A stretch of 36,039 bases of DNA. Source: CAYNGH01 sp964396845. Lineage in GTDB: Bacteria; Vulcanimicrobiota; JAJTBE01; CAYNGH01. Made by a program: the position numbers and the translations under genes. The notes under the pieces were generated by a model. That model was not told the origin of the DNA, ran no database searches, and was given only the letters and a program-made list of their open reading frames with translations. This document shows, piece by piece, positions 24,229 through 32,137 of this stretch. Positions within the stretch are counted from its first letter, which is position 1; every line of letters starts with the position of its first letter. Location: contig CAYNGH010000019.1 of assembly GCA_964396845.1 (NCBI GenBank), positions 1 through 36,039 on the forward strand, read 5' to 3'.

Positions 24229-25869
24229 ATGACCTCCCACACCTCCACCCCGGGGGTTGCTCTGGTGAGCATGCCCTTTGCGCCTCCGGACATACCCTCC
24301 ATACAGCTGGGAATAATTAAAGCCCTTCTGGATGCCGACGGAATAAGAACCGCAGATTACTGCCTGTATATGGATTTCCTGCTGACCCTCCGTCAAAGGG
24401 GATACCATCATATCTACAATTCCCGTTTGCCGGGGCTTCTGTCGGAATGGTTCTTCTCCAGAATTCCCTTTGACCCCGAGGATTATATCAACAATCATAA
24501 GGCAACAAACCGAATCCGAGAGTCTGCATCTGCTACCGGCCTCAGGTTTGAAGATTTCCTCGCCATCCGCAATGAAATTGCCCCGGCATTCATCCAGCAG
24601 TCTGCCAAATCCATCCCATGGGAGCAATTCGATGCAGTATGCTTCACCCTCAGTTATGCCCAGTTAAATGCTTCCTTCTGCCTGGCGGAGGGGATCAAAA
24701 AGGATCACCCAGAAATAAGCACAATATTCGGCGGGGCATATTCCCAGATCCACGACCAGAGCATCCCGGCATACATGGAGGCTTATCCCTTCATCGATTA
24801 TTTTGTGCTGGGGGAAGCAGAACCAGTGATTGTCCCTCTGGCGAGGCATATTTTAAACAACGGCGACAACCGCCACTTGAATGAATTGAGCCTGCCGGGA
24901 ATATTTTATCGCCACCACGGCAGGCTCCAGACCACAGGCGGAGTCAGCAGGACCCCGGACATGTCCGCCTCGCCGGTGCCGGATTACACCAGTTTTTTCA
25001 CCCGGCGAAAAGAACTCCCCACCAGTGAGAGAATCTTTTTCCGCCGGGATGTCCCCATAGAACTTTCCCGGGGATGCCCCTGGGGACAGAAATCCCCCTG
25101 CACCTTCTGCGCCTTTTATCCCTGCCGGGATTACCGCCCCAAAAATACCCCGCAGATTCTGAATGAAATCAAAAGCCAGGTGGAATCACACCGGGCCAGG
25201 TCTTTTTATGTGGTGGATGCGGGTGTTACCGGCAGGATGATTGGAGAAGTTTTCCCGGAAATAATAAAACTGCCCCGGAAAATTTCCATCCCCTTCATTG
25301 AAACCCGCACAACCCTGACAGAAGCCCATATCCGCCAGATGAAGCAATCAGGGGTGACTCTGATTCAGCCGGGGATTGAGTGCCTGGACACCGGTCTTCT
25401 GAGAAAAGTGAACAAGGGAGTAAGCCTGTTCAACAACCTGCTATACATGAAATGGGCCAGAAAACACGGCATCCGCCTGTCCTACAACATTATCCTTGGC
25501 CTGCCCGATGCGACCCTGCCGGAGTTGCAAAATCAACTGCAAGTTATGAAAAAAATCCCCCACTTGGACCCGCCATATCCAGTATTTCTCAGTCTGGTGC
25601 GGTTTTCCGGATATTTTAACAATTGGGGGGAATACTACAACGAAAGACCCCAGCCGGACCCCTTCTACCATTATATCCATCCCGGGGCAATTGACCCCCG
25701 CAGGGTTGCCTTTGAACATAACGCAGAGCCCCTGGAGGATCAAGCCCCTCTTGCCGACATACACCGGGGGACCCTTGAGCATATCCGCCGATGGCAGGCC
25801 TCATGGGGAGGATATTCCACACCGCCATATCTCACATGCTCCCACCGGAAAGGCACAATCACCATATAA
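24229..25869 (+). CDS. RiPP-maturation-type radical SAM protein, truncated by an in-frame TAA
   Basis: ATG 24229 (AGGA six bases upstream) gives 546 residues. The N-terminal half is a B12-binding-like domain (MPFAPPDIPSIQLGIIKALL; FGGAYSQIHD, VLGEAEPVI). The radical SAM core has the unusual spacing C-x7-C-x2-C in ELSRGCPWGQKSPCTFC, diagnostic of the RiPP maturation radical SAM protein 1 family (bacteriocin-type C-methyltransferases). Later family landmarks are IQPGIECLDTGLLRKVNKG and PPYPVFLSLVRFSG. TAA at 25867-25869 stops the frame just before a conserved-looking C-terminal part that continues in the same frame to 26115. The gene is either recently inactivated, read through, or miscalled by one base. 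No clear precursor peptide is adjacent. Confidence 0.85.
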   Translation: MTSHTSTPGVALVSMPFAPPDIPSIQLGIIKALLDADGIRTADYCLYMDFLLTLRQRGYHHIYNSRLPGLLSEWFFSRIPFDPEDYINNHKATNRIRESASATGLRFEDFLAIRNEIAPAFIQQSAKSIPWEQFDAVCFTLSYAQLNASFCLAEGIKKDHPEISTIFGGAYSQIHDQSIPAYMEAYPFIDYFVLGEAEPVIVPLARHILNNGDNRHLNELSLPGIFYRHHGRLQTTGGVSRTPDMSASPVPDYTSFFTRRKELPTSERIFFRRDVPIELSRGCPWGQKSPCTFCAFYPCRDYRPKNTPQILNEIKSQVESHRARSFYVVDAGVTGRMIGEVFPEIIKLPRKISIPFIETRTTLTEAHIRQMKQSGVTLIQPGIECLDTGLLRKVNKGVSLFNNLLYMKWARKHGIRLSYNIILGLPDATLPELQNQLQVMKKIPHLDPPYPVFLSLVRFSGYFNNWGEYYNERPQPDPFYHYIHPGAIDPRRVAFEHNAEPLEDQAPLADIHRGTLEHIRRWQASWGGYSTPPYLTCSHRKGTITI

Positions 25870-26115
25870 GATGGACGTATAAATCCTCACCAGCCTGAGA
25901 AAATTACCCTGAAGGGCCTCGAAGGAGCTATTTACCGCGAGATGATGGATCATCCCGTGAACATCAAGAGGCTGATGCAGATTATCCCCCCCCGATACTC
26001 CCCTGGCGACAAAGAAAAAATCTCCGGGATTCTGAAAGACCTCTGCCGGAGGAACCTGGCCCTGGAGGATCGGGGGCTTTATCTGGCCCTGGCAGTGGAA
26101 AAGGTTGACCAGTAA
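25870..26115 (+). pseudogene. Severed C-terminal part of the radical SAM protein
   Basis: These 81 codons plus TAA follow the stop at 25867 without a frame change. They start DGRINPHQPEKITLKGLEG and end GLYLALAVEKV. This looks like the helical, winged-helix-like C-terminal module that closes family members, including the DxR opening and the final LxLA strand. There is no ribosome binding site or start codon at its beginning, so it is not an independent gene. Together with the upstream part it would make a protein of about 628 residues, close to the usual family length. Confidence 0.65.
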
Positions 26116-26211
26116 AAAAATGTGTATCTCCTGTTTCTTATTTAGCAAGGATTTTTCTTTGTGCTGGATAAGAGGTTACTTGTTAGAATTCATCAGCAAG
26201 GAGTGAATATA

Positions 26212-27771
26212 TTGGCACAGTTAAAAGAAAAAAGCAGGCAGATTCAGGAGATGCTCAGCAGGCTGGGCATCGAAAAGATTAATCACGGAGCCTATGATGG
26301 CCACTGGTTTGGAGGCGGTGAGAAACTCCCGTCGATTTCTCCCATTGACGGGGAGGTTATCGCCCAGGTGATCCAGGCAACCCCTGAAGATTACAACAGA
26401 GTTTACAACAGCGCCAGGGATGCATGGAAGATATGGCGGGAAGTCCCTGCACCCCGCCGGGGAGAGATTATCCGACAGATGGGTGTAGAGCTTCGCCGGC
26501 ACAAGGAAGACCTGGGGATGCTGGTCACATTGGAGATGGGGAAGATTCTCCCGGAAGGCCTGGGAGAAATTCAGGAGGCCATCGATATTGCCGACTTTTC
26601 CACGGGGCTGTCCCGACAGCTTTACGGCCTCACCATGAAGAGCGAAAGACCCCTTCACCGGATGTATGAACAGTGGCATCCCATAGGGGTAATCGGAATT
26701 ATCACCGCTTTTAATTTCCCCGCAGCGGTATGGTCATGGAATTCCATGGTGGCCGGGGTATGCGGTGATGCCATGATCTGGAAACCCTCCAGCAAGACTC
26801 CCCTGGTGGCCATTGCCATGACAAAAATCGCCGGGAAAGTCCTGGAGGCCAACGGCATTCCCCCGGCAGTAATGTCCCTGGTGGTGGGACGGGGCTCCCA
26901 TACCGGGGAGAAAATGATAAACGATCCCCGGCTTCCCCTTATCAGCTTCACCGGAAGCGTCCCCATGGGCCGGCGGGTCAGCGAAGCCGTAGGAAAACGT
27001 CTGGGCAGATCCCTGCTGGAGTTAGGAGGCAACAACGCTATCATCGTCACTCCTCACGGGGATCTGGAATTAGCGGTTCGGGCCATTCTCTTTGGCGCGG
27101 TGGGTACCGCGGGCCAGCGGTGCACTTCCACCCGGCGGATTATCGTCCACCAGGATATTTATGATAAACTTCTCAAAAGAATAGTGGATGCCTATAAAAA
27201 AGTGCCCATCGGCAATCCCCTGGAACCGGATACCCTCATGGGCCCCCTCATCGACAAAAAAGCCGTGGGGGATATGATGGACGCCATCGAAAAAATCAAG
27301 GCCCAGGGGGGAACAATCTGCTGTGGCGGGGAGATCCTCACCGGGGAAGGTTATGAATCAGGCACATATGTGACCCCCTGTGTTGCCCAGGTGGAAAACA
27401 GCTATGAAATCGTTCAGCACGAAACCTTTGCCCCTATCCTTTATTTCATCAAATACAAGGATCTGAATGAAGCCATTGAAATCCACAACGACGTACCCCA
27501 GGGGCTGTCATCGGCCATATTCACCACAAATCTTCAGGAGGCAGAAACATTCCTCTCAGAGGTGGGATCCGACTGCGGTATCGCCAATGTCAACATCGGC
27601 ACTTCCGGTGCGGAAATCGGCGGAGCATTCGGCGGTGAAAAAGACACCGGGGGAGGCCGGGAATCCGGCTCCGACTCTTGGAAAGCCTATATGCGCCGGC
27701 AGACCAATACCATCAATTACTCAAAAGAACTTCCCCTGGCCCAGGGAATCGATTTTGGAGTATCTGACTGA
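26212..27771 (+). CDS. ALDH7-type aldehyde dehydrogenase (antiquitin / alpha-aminoadipic semialdehyde type)
   Basis: The 519-residue NAD-dependent aldehyde dehydrogenase has the general base Glu in SLLELGGNN, nucleophile Cys in GTAGQRCTS, AFNFPAAVW for the cofactor site, and FTGSVPMGRR. The block NIGTSGAEIGGAFGGEK followed by RRQTNTINY is characteristic of ALDH7 (antiquitin), which oxidises alpha-aminoadipic semialdehyde in lysine breakdown and also betaine aldehyde. No other lysine-catabolism gene is here. TTG 26212 is eight bases after AAGGAG; GTG 26161 and GTG 26203 are in-frame alternatives. A strong terminator follows. Confidence 0.9.
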   Translation: MAQLKEKSRQIQEMLSRLGIEKINHGAYDGHWFGGGEKLPSISPIDGEVIAQVIQATPEDYNRVYNSARDAWKIWREVPAPRRGEIIRQMGVELRRHKEDLGMLVTLEMGKILPEGLGEIQEAIDIADFSTGLSRQLYGLTMKSERPLHRMYEQWHPIGVIGIITAFNFPAAVWSWNSMVAGVCGDAMIWKPSSKTPLVAIAMTKIAGKVLEANGIPPAVMSLVVGRGSHTGEKMINDPRLPLISFTGSVPMGRRVSEAVGKRLGRSLLELGGNNAIIVTPHGDLELAVRAILFGAVGTAGQRCTSTRRIIVHQDIYDKLLKRIVDAYKKVPIGNPLEPDTLMGPLIDKKAVGDMMDAIEKIKAQGGTICCGGEILTGEGYESGTYVTPCVAQVENSYEIVQHETFAPILYFIKYKDLNEAIEIHNDVPQGLSSAIFTTNLQEAETFLSEVGSDCGIANVNIGTSGAEIGGAFGGEKDTGGGRESGSDSWKAYMRRQTNTINYSKELPLAQGIDFGVSD

Positions 27772-27797
27772 CGATGCCCATATAAACACATCTTATG

Positions 27798-27823
27798 AAG
27801 GAGGACGGAAGTCCTCCTTTTTT
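27798..27823 (+). terminator. Rho-independent terminator after the aldehyde dehydrogenase gene
   Basis: A perfect 9-bp stem AAGGAGGAC / GTCCTCCTT with a GGAA tetraloop is followed by a T run. Confidence 0.9.
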
Positions 27824-27837
27824 GTGGTAAAAATTTA

Positions 27838-27847
27838 ACCGATCGGT
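27838..27847. promoter_or_regulatory. Palindromic operator candidate upstream of the beta-barrel gene
   Basis: ACCGATCGGT is a perfect 10-bp palindrome, similar in style to many TetR-family operators. It lies 99 bases before ATG 27946. No TetR gene is in the window. Confidence 0.3.
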
Positions 27848-27945
27848 CAGAAGGAGTTTTCAGTTAAATAAATAAGTAAACAGAATATCTACAGATAAAA
27901 AATCCCGTTGACCCATATTGTATTCCTGAAAGGAGGAATGGCTCA

Positions 27946-28608
27946 ATGAAAAAGGTATTGGTTTTCACACTTCTGGTGGGGATTCTGCTGACCGGCTTTG
28001 CTTTTGCGGAGAACGAAACAGATGTAAAGTTCAACGTGGCGGCCCGTTACTATCCTGCCACCCTGAAGATGTCAGGAGCGCCAAATTACCATCTCAACGC
28101 CCTGTGGTTGGAGGGCAATCTTTTTGTGGGAAAGGATCATCGATGGAAAGGTACCGTCGAATGGTTTAAAGGCAATGACACAAAGAGGATCGCCGGTATT
28201 TCCACAAAAATCGACAACAGCCAGTTCATAGGCCGTGTGGGCTATGATGTGTGGGAAAAGTTCTATGTGACGGCAAACTACAAAAGCAACCCCTTGGAGG
28301 TATCCCCCGCGGGGTTCGGCACCGTCAGGCGGACTTTCAAAGGCTGGGGCTTCGGAGTGCAGAAGCATTTTGACCTGAGCGAGCAGTGGCCTGCTTTCGC
28401 CGCGGTTCACTACTATCCCAAGCTTCACAGCACCAACAGTCTGGATTTCCGGGGCTGGGAGTATCAGGCAGGCGTCAAGTACAAATGGCCCAAAGTCGTT
28501 GACATCGAAGCCGGTTATCGCGGTGAAAACTGGAAGGGCTTCAACAACGCCAGCAACACCAATATTGACATTTACGGCCCTTACATCGGTATCAGCAAAG
28601 AGTTCTGA
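27946..28608 (+). CDS. Small outer-membrane beta-barrel protein
   Basis: The 220-residue protein has a signal peptide (MKKVLVFTLLVGILLTGFAFA) and then a series of amphipathic strands with alternating aromatic residues (AARYYPATLKM, LNALWLEGNLFVG, KFYVTANYKS, GWGFGVQKHF, YQAGVKYKW). It ends in Phe, the C-terminal signature recognised by the BAM complex. About eight to ten strands fit a small closed barrel; I do not recognise the family. AAAGGAGG lies upstream of ATG 27946. It supports a diderm host. It is flanked by two terminators and so is probably monocistronic. Confidence 0.75.
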   Translation: MKKVLVFTLLVGILLTGFAFAENETDVKFNVAARYYPATLKMSGAPNYHLNALWLEGNLFVGKDHRWKGTVEWFKGNDTKRIAGISTKIDNSQFIGRVGYDVWEKFYVTANYKSNPLEVSPAGFGTVRRTFKGWGFGVQKHFDLSEQWPAFAAVHYYPKLHSTNSLDFRGWEYQAGVKYKWPKVVDIEAGYRGENWKGFNNASNTNIDIYGPYIGISKEF

Positions 28609-28643
28609 TATCCAAAGAGCTGTAAAAAATCAAACAATAATCA

Positions 28644-28669
28644 AAACCGCCGGCTCAAGCCGGCGGTTT
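28644..28669. terminator. Bidirectional intrinsic terminator
   Basis: A perfect 11-bp GC-rich stem (AAACCGCCGGC / GCCGGCGGTTT) with a TCAA loop and A/T-rich flanks, between the barrel gene and the convergent histidine kinase gene. Confidence 0.85.
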
Positions 28670-28835
28670 GTTCTAACCCTGCAAGTTTAACCCCTCCACA
28701 ACAGCCCCCTTACAGATCCCATCTCGGGAAAGAAAGAGAAACCAGCCCTTTACCAGCCTCATCCCAACGGAGCAAGATATCATCGGCCATCGCCTTGTAT
28801 TTTGGTTGGTTTCATTGATTCTTTATCTTGAAAAA

Positions 28836-30608
28836 TTAAACCTTGCCAATATTCTGGTTTTTCTCTCTTTCCTCATAAGATCTTCTGTTTCTGGGAAACA
28901 AAACCCGGAAGGTGGTGCCCAGATCCTTTTCGCTCTCCACTGATATGCTCCCCCCGTGGGAGGTCATTATCCCATGGACCACCGCCAGACCCAGGCCAGT
29001 CCCCTTTCCTACTTCCTTGGTGGTGAAAAATGGATCAAATATCTTTTTTTGTACCTGCTCGTCCATTCCCACCCCGGTATCTTCTATCGAAATGGCCACC
29101 CACTCCCCTTCCAGAGAAGTCCTCGCCACCAGACTCCCTCCTCTGGGCATAGCCTGGATGGCGTTCACCATCAGGTTCAGGATGACCTGACGCACCTGGG
29201 GGAGATCTGCGGTTATTGGAGGGAGATCCTCCTGCAGGGAAGTCACCAGCTGGATTTTTTCCTTTTCCAGCCGGTGTTCCAGAAAGGAGATCACATCCTG
29301 CATGACTTGATTCATATGGACATGTCCCATGGATACAGGCATCTGCCGGGCGTAGATGAGAAGTTTTCGAACAATTTCCCTGGCGTGGAGTGATGCTTTT
29401 AAGATCCGGCCAAGGTCTTTTTCCACCTGTTCCGGAAGGCCGGGGCTTTTATGGGCCAGTTGAGCAAAACCCAGGATGCTTCCCAGAGGTTCGTTGAGTT
29501 CGTGGGCCACTCCCGATGCGATCTGCCCGATGGTTGCCAGCTGATCCGCATGACGCAATTGCTCTTCCAGCCGTAGTTTTTCCCGTTCCGCCTCGGTCCG
29601 CTCCACGATAAGGGCCACCTGTCTGGCCACAGAATCCAGCAGGCTTCTTTCTTCCTGAAGGAAAACTCCAAACTCTAACTCCGGGTGTCCCCTGGGGTAT
29701 ATGACTTCCACCTGTCCCCGTTTTTTTCGCTGGATCAGGATTGGGGACTCCAGGGACAGGTTCTCCTGTGGGATGCCTGGGGTTTCATAGACCTGTCCAT
29801 CAAAGATGATACGGCCATGGGCTATTCCCGGAAACTGCATAGCCGGAGGCAGAAGCCTCACCACATGCCTTAGGATGAATGCCAGGGAAACTCCCGGCCT
29901 CTTGAACAGTTTGCATATGTTGTAAAGGCAGGACAGCTCCTTCACCCTTTCCCCCAGTGCCGACAGGGATCGCCGATTGGATATGGCAATCCCCAGGGTT
30001 TGAGCCAGCTGAATAAGAAGTTCCAACTCCTGGGAATCCGGGGAATGATTTTGTTCGAAGCACAGGCACATAAGCCCCCGATCCCGGCCTTTCAAGGGCA
30101 GGGGCAACAGCAGATAACTATTGGGGAGCCGGGGAACTCCCGACGGCTTCCACCTCAGGGTTTCATTGTGGAGGCATGCCTTTATTCCGCCTTCCTCCAA
30201 CAGAACCGGGGCTGATGGTTCCTGGGATCCTTCCAGGTAGGACAGGGGAATTTGCCGGAAAAAGTCCTCGACTGATTCCCGGTGATTCTCTGAGATCTTC
30301 TCCGGAGGACATTCCCTGCTGAATATTTCGAAGTCAGGAGAACTCCGGTGCTGGGCAGAATTTTTCCAGCGGTATCTTAATTCCCCTTCAGTCAGCCACA
30401 GCTCCACCGAATGGCACAGGAGAAAATCCAGGATTAACTGAGAAACCCTGTCCATAAACTGGCAACGGCTCAAACCCAGGCCCGCGCAGTTCTGAAGCCC
30501 ATGGGACAGGGCAGAGAATTCCCGGAACCTGTCTTGTGAAATCTGGATCGGGAGAGGAATTATTTTTGGGTTGTCTTTGTCCATCATATAAATATACCAT
30601 AAACCCAT
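28836..30608 (-). CDS. Soluble GAF-type sensor histidine kinase
   Basis: About 590 residues. The N-terminal two thirds has no membrane helix and contains at least one GAF-like domain (LLIQLAQTLGIAISNRR, a second around LDSVARQVALIVERTEAE). The C-terminal 230 residues form a complete kinase: H-box GVAHELNEPLGSI, N-box NLMVNAIQAM, G1 DTGVGM, F-box FDPFFTTK and G2 GKGTGLGL. This is the NtrB/ZraS type that often pairs with NtrC-like regulators, such as the one at 34538-35890. Start is uncertain: ATG 30608 has AGGGG about 11 bases upstream; ATG 30587 and 30584 are alternatives. A longer frame reaches 30836 but would overlap the divergent promoter and looks non-coding. Confidence 0.85.
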   Translation of the reverse strand: MGLWYIYMMDKDNPKIIPLPIQISQDRFREFSALSHGLQNCAGLGLSRCQFMDRVSQLILDFLLCHSVELWLTEGELRYRWKNSAQHRSSPDFEIFSRECPPEKISENHRESVEDFFRQIPLSYLEGSQEPSAPVLLEEGGIKACLHNETLRWKPSGVPRLPNSYLLLPLPLKGRDRGLMCLCFEQNHSPDSQELELLIQLAQTLGIAISNRRSLSALGERVKELSCLYNICKLFKRPGVSLAFILRHVVRLLPPAMQFPGIAHGRIIFDGQVYETPGIPQENLSLESPILIQRKKRGQVEVIYPRGHPELEFGVFLQEERSLLDSVARQVALIVERTEAEREKLRLEEQLRHADQLATIGQIASGVAHELNEPLGSILGFAQLAHKSPGLPEQVEKDLGRILKASLHAREIVRKLLIYARQMPVSMGHVHMNQVMQDVISFLEHRLEKEKIQLVTSLQEDLPPITADLPQVRQVILNLMVNAIQAMPRGGSLVARTSLEGEWVAISIEDTGVGMDEQVQKKIFDPFFTTKEVGKGTGLGLAVVHGIMTSHGGSISVESEKDLGTTFRVLFPRNRRSYEEREKNQNIGKV

Positions 30609-30825
30609 AAGCTTCGGAACCCCTGTTCCCCAGCCGGCAGGCCACCACAATAAAACCTGTTCAGGAGCCTCTTTATCCGGCAGGTAGCACTGACGGCACA
30701 AGCAACAAAAATGTGCAGACCCTGAGTTTAACACAACCTGAAGGTCAGGACTTAATCGATTATGATAATCTATTTCATAAATGCAGAAACACCAACGATT
30801 ATCGATATTTAATACTATGGCACTG

Positions 30826-30854
30826 TTGACAATCATGAAGAATTATGTTAGAAT
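30826..30854 (+). promoter_or_regulatory. Sigma-70 promoter for the Cys-rich peptide operon
   Basis: TTGACA at 30826-30831, a 17-base spacer, and TAGAAT at 30849-30854: a perfect -35 and a five-of-six -10 at ideal spacing, about 74 bases before ATG 30928. It is the best-matching promoter that I found in the window. Confidence 0.75.
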
Positions 30855-30927
30855 TTTTTTGGTCCGGATCGACTCTTAAAACCAATTTGGTTTAAACACA
30901 GGAAAAATAATTAAAGTGGAGGTTCAA

Positions 30928-31200
30928 ATGAGGAAAAACACAATTTTTGTTGTTGTTATTGCTGTATTTGCAATATTAATGACAGGTCTGATGATTGAAA
31001 CCACATCGGCATCGGAACACAAATCAGAGTTCAGTACAATGGGTTGCCCCGGGTGTCCGACTCCATGTCCCACGCCCACGTCATCTTCTGACACAATGGG
31101 TTGCCCCGGGTGTCCGACTCCCTGTCCCACGCCCACGTCTTCTTCTGACACAATGGGTTGCCCCGGGTGTCCGACTCCATGTCCCACGCCCACGTCGTGA
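30928..31200 (+). CDS. Exported Cys/Pro/Thr-rich triple-repeat peptide
   Basis: The 90-residue protein starts at ATG 30928 (GGAGG six bases upstream). It has a signal peptide (TIFVVVIAVFAILMTGLMIE, then TTSAS) followed by three tandem 19-residue units TMGCPGCPTPCPTPTSSSD, the last ending at TS. Each unit has three Cys in CPGCPTPC spacing, nine in all. The DNA repeats have a 57-base period. I recognise no family. Plausible roles are metal (Cu, Zn, Cd) binding in the periplasm, a disulfide-rich surface peptide, or a multi-core peptide substrate. The next gene encodes an exported Cys/His-rich LTxxQ protein, which favours metal handling. Confidence 0.7.
   Translation: MRKNTIFVVVIAVFAILMTGLMIETTSASEHKSEFSTMGCPGCPTPCPTPTSSSDTMGCPGCPTPCPTPTSSSDTMGCPGCPTPCPTPTS
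31036..31200 (+). repeat. 57-base tandem repeat encoding the CPGCPTPC units
   Basis: Copies lie at 31036-31092, 31093-31149 and 31150-31200 (third cut by the stop). Copies one and two differ at only two positions, so the expansion is recent or kept uniform. Confidence 0.9.
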
Positions 31201-31223
31201 TTTCCATCTGACAACTTTGACCC

Positions 31224-31261
31224 GTAGAGGCGGTGACACCTGCAAGGATAACCGCCTCTAC
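31224..31261 (+). repeat. Intercistronic hairpin between the peptide and LTxxQ genes
   Basis: GTAGAGGCGGT at 31224-31234 pairs perfectly (11 bp) with ACCGCCTCTAC at 31251-31261, with a 16-base loop. It ends 13 bases before the ribosome binding site of the next gene. It has only a weak T tract and may reduce read-through or protect the upstream message. Confidence 0.6.
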
Positions 31262-31284
31262 AATTTTACAATTTGGAGGATCTT

Positions 31285-31758
31285 GTGAAAAAAATAATCT
31301 CATTGTCACTCTTATTGGCATGTCTATTTATTACGGGCACTGTTCATGCCCATGAAGATAACTGCAAAGGGTGTAAAAACAAGGAATGCGGTCACGGCAA
31401 AGATCATCATTGTTTGATGGCCCAGTATAAAGCAAAAACCGGTGGATTTCTGCTCAATTACAAGTCGGAACTCTCCCTGAGTGATGAACAATGCAAGGAG
31501 TTGGAACAAATTTACCAGGCTCACCGCTCAAGAATGAAAAACCGGAAGAAAGAAATTTACCATGAAAAAGAGCTTCTTAATAAGATGCTTGAAAGCACTC
31601 ATCTGAATGTTGATAAAATTCAGGCCCAGATCATTTTAATATCAGAACTTGAAACTGCCTTTATAATCGACAGTTTAGGAGAATTTAACAATGCCAGAAA
31701 AGTGCTCACAGAAAAACAGTTGGCAAAGCTTCATGAGCTTTTAACGATAAAGAGGTAA
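31285..31758 (+). CDS. Periplasmic LTxxQ-motif protein (Spy/CpxP/ZraP-like) with Cys/His-rich N-terminus
   Basis: GTG 31285 has GGAGG five bases upstream and gives 157 residues: a signal peptide (IISLSLLLACLFITGTVHA), then a metal-ligand-rich segment (HEDNCKGCKNKECGHGKDHH) and a helical domain. Two LTxxQ-type motifs, LSDEQ and LTEKQ, sit about 80 residues apart, as in Spy, CpxP and the zinc-binding chaperone ZraP. Family members are periplasmic helical chaperones or sensors for envelope and metal stress. The Cys/His cluster suggests zinc or copper binding. It follows the Cys-rich repeat peptide gene in one operon, opposite a histidine kinase gene. Confidence 0.8.
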   Translation: MKKIISLSLLLACLFITGTVHAHEDNCKGCKNKECGHGKDHHCLMAQYKAKTGGFLLNYKSELSLSDEQCKELEQIYQAHRSRMKNRKKEIYHEKELLNKMLESTHLNVDKIQAQIILISELETAFIIDSLGEFNNARKVLTEKQLAKLHELLTIKR

Positions 31759-32126
31759 CAGGTGCTCTTTTGACTTTGCAAAAATGACCCAAGGCATGGG
31801 ACAGGTAATAGTCATTGATATAGAGGTTCTGTGGAGGCTTACCCAGTCAGAACTCATAGGGATCTCAGGGGATATTCCCGCAGAGGGGCGGGGTTTTCGA
31901 AAGTAAAAGCCCGGCAATCACAGATGACTGGCGGGCTTTTTTAATTATGCCGAGTGGTTTTTCAGGGGTCAGGGGTTATGCTCCCAAAAAAACCACTGCT
32001 GAGAAGAAAGCTAATCCATCAGGATCTGACCATCTTGGTTCAGGCAGAAAATAAACTCCAAATCAGGTTTGATAGAATGCTTCCCCTTACTCCCGGTTAC
32101 TCCCGGTTACTCCCGGTTACTCCCGG
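31759..32126. other. Non-coding region with terminator and minisatellite
   Basis: These 368 bases between convergent genes hold a terminator at 31905-31942 and the left part of a 10-bp tandem repeat array from 32091. I see no gene. Confidence 0.6.
31905..31942 (+). terminator. Rho-independent terminator after the LTxxQ gene
   Basis: AAAAGCCCG pairs with CGGGCTTTT (9 bp, extended inside by CA/TG after one mismatch) and is followed by a T run. Confidence 0.8.
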
Positions 32127-32137
32127 TTACTCCCGGG
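32091..32137. repeat. 10-bp minisatellite TCCCGGTTAC
   Basis: Four perfect head-to-tail copies at 32091-32130, with partial copies at both ends (CTTAC before, TCCCGGG after). On the minus strand it contains the stop codon and last codons of the beta-lactamase-family gene. Confidence 0.9.

Noticed and set aside
23367..24302. 311-codon minus-strand open frame opposite sucD
   Set aside because: Antisense shadow of a strongly conserved gene, with low-complexity Ser/Pro/Thr composition.
30609..30836. Extension of the histidine kinase N-terminus to 30836
   Set aside because: The added segment would run over the strong divergent promoter region, has an odd Cys/Trp composition and lacks domain similarity.
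30720..30927. Sigma-54 (-24/-12) promoter for the Cys-rich operon
   Set aside because: TGGCAC occurs near 30818 but no GC element follows at the needed spacing, whereas the sigma-70 match is far better.
31036..31200. CRISPR-like 57-base repeats
   Set aside because: No spacers, and the repeats are in frame within a signal-peptide-bearing protein.
32091..32137. CRISPR-like direct repeats
   Set aside because: The repeats are head-to-tail with no spacers; this is a minisatellite.
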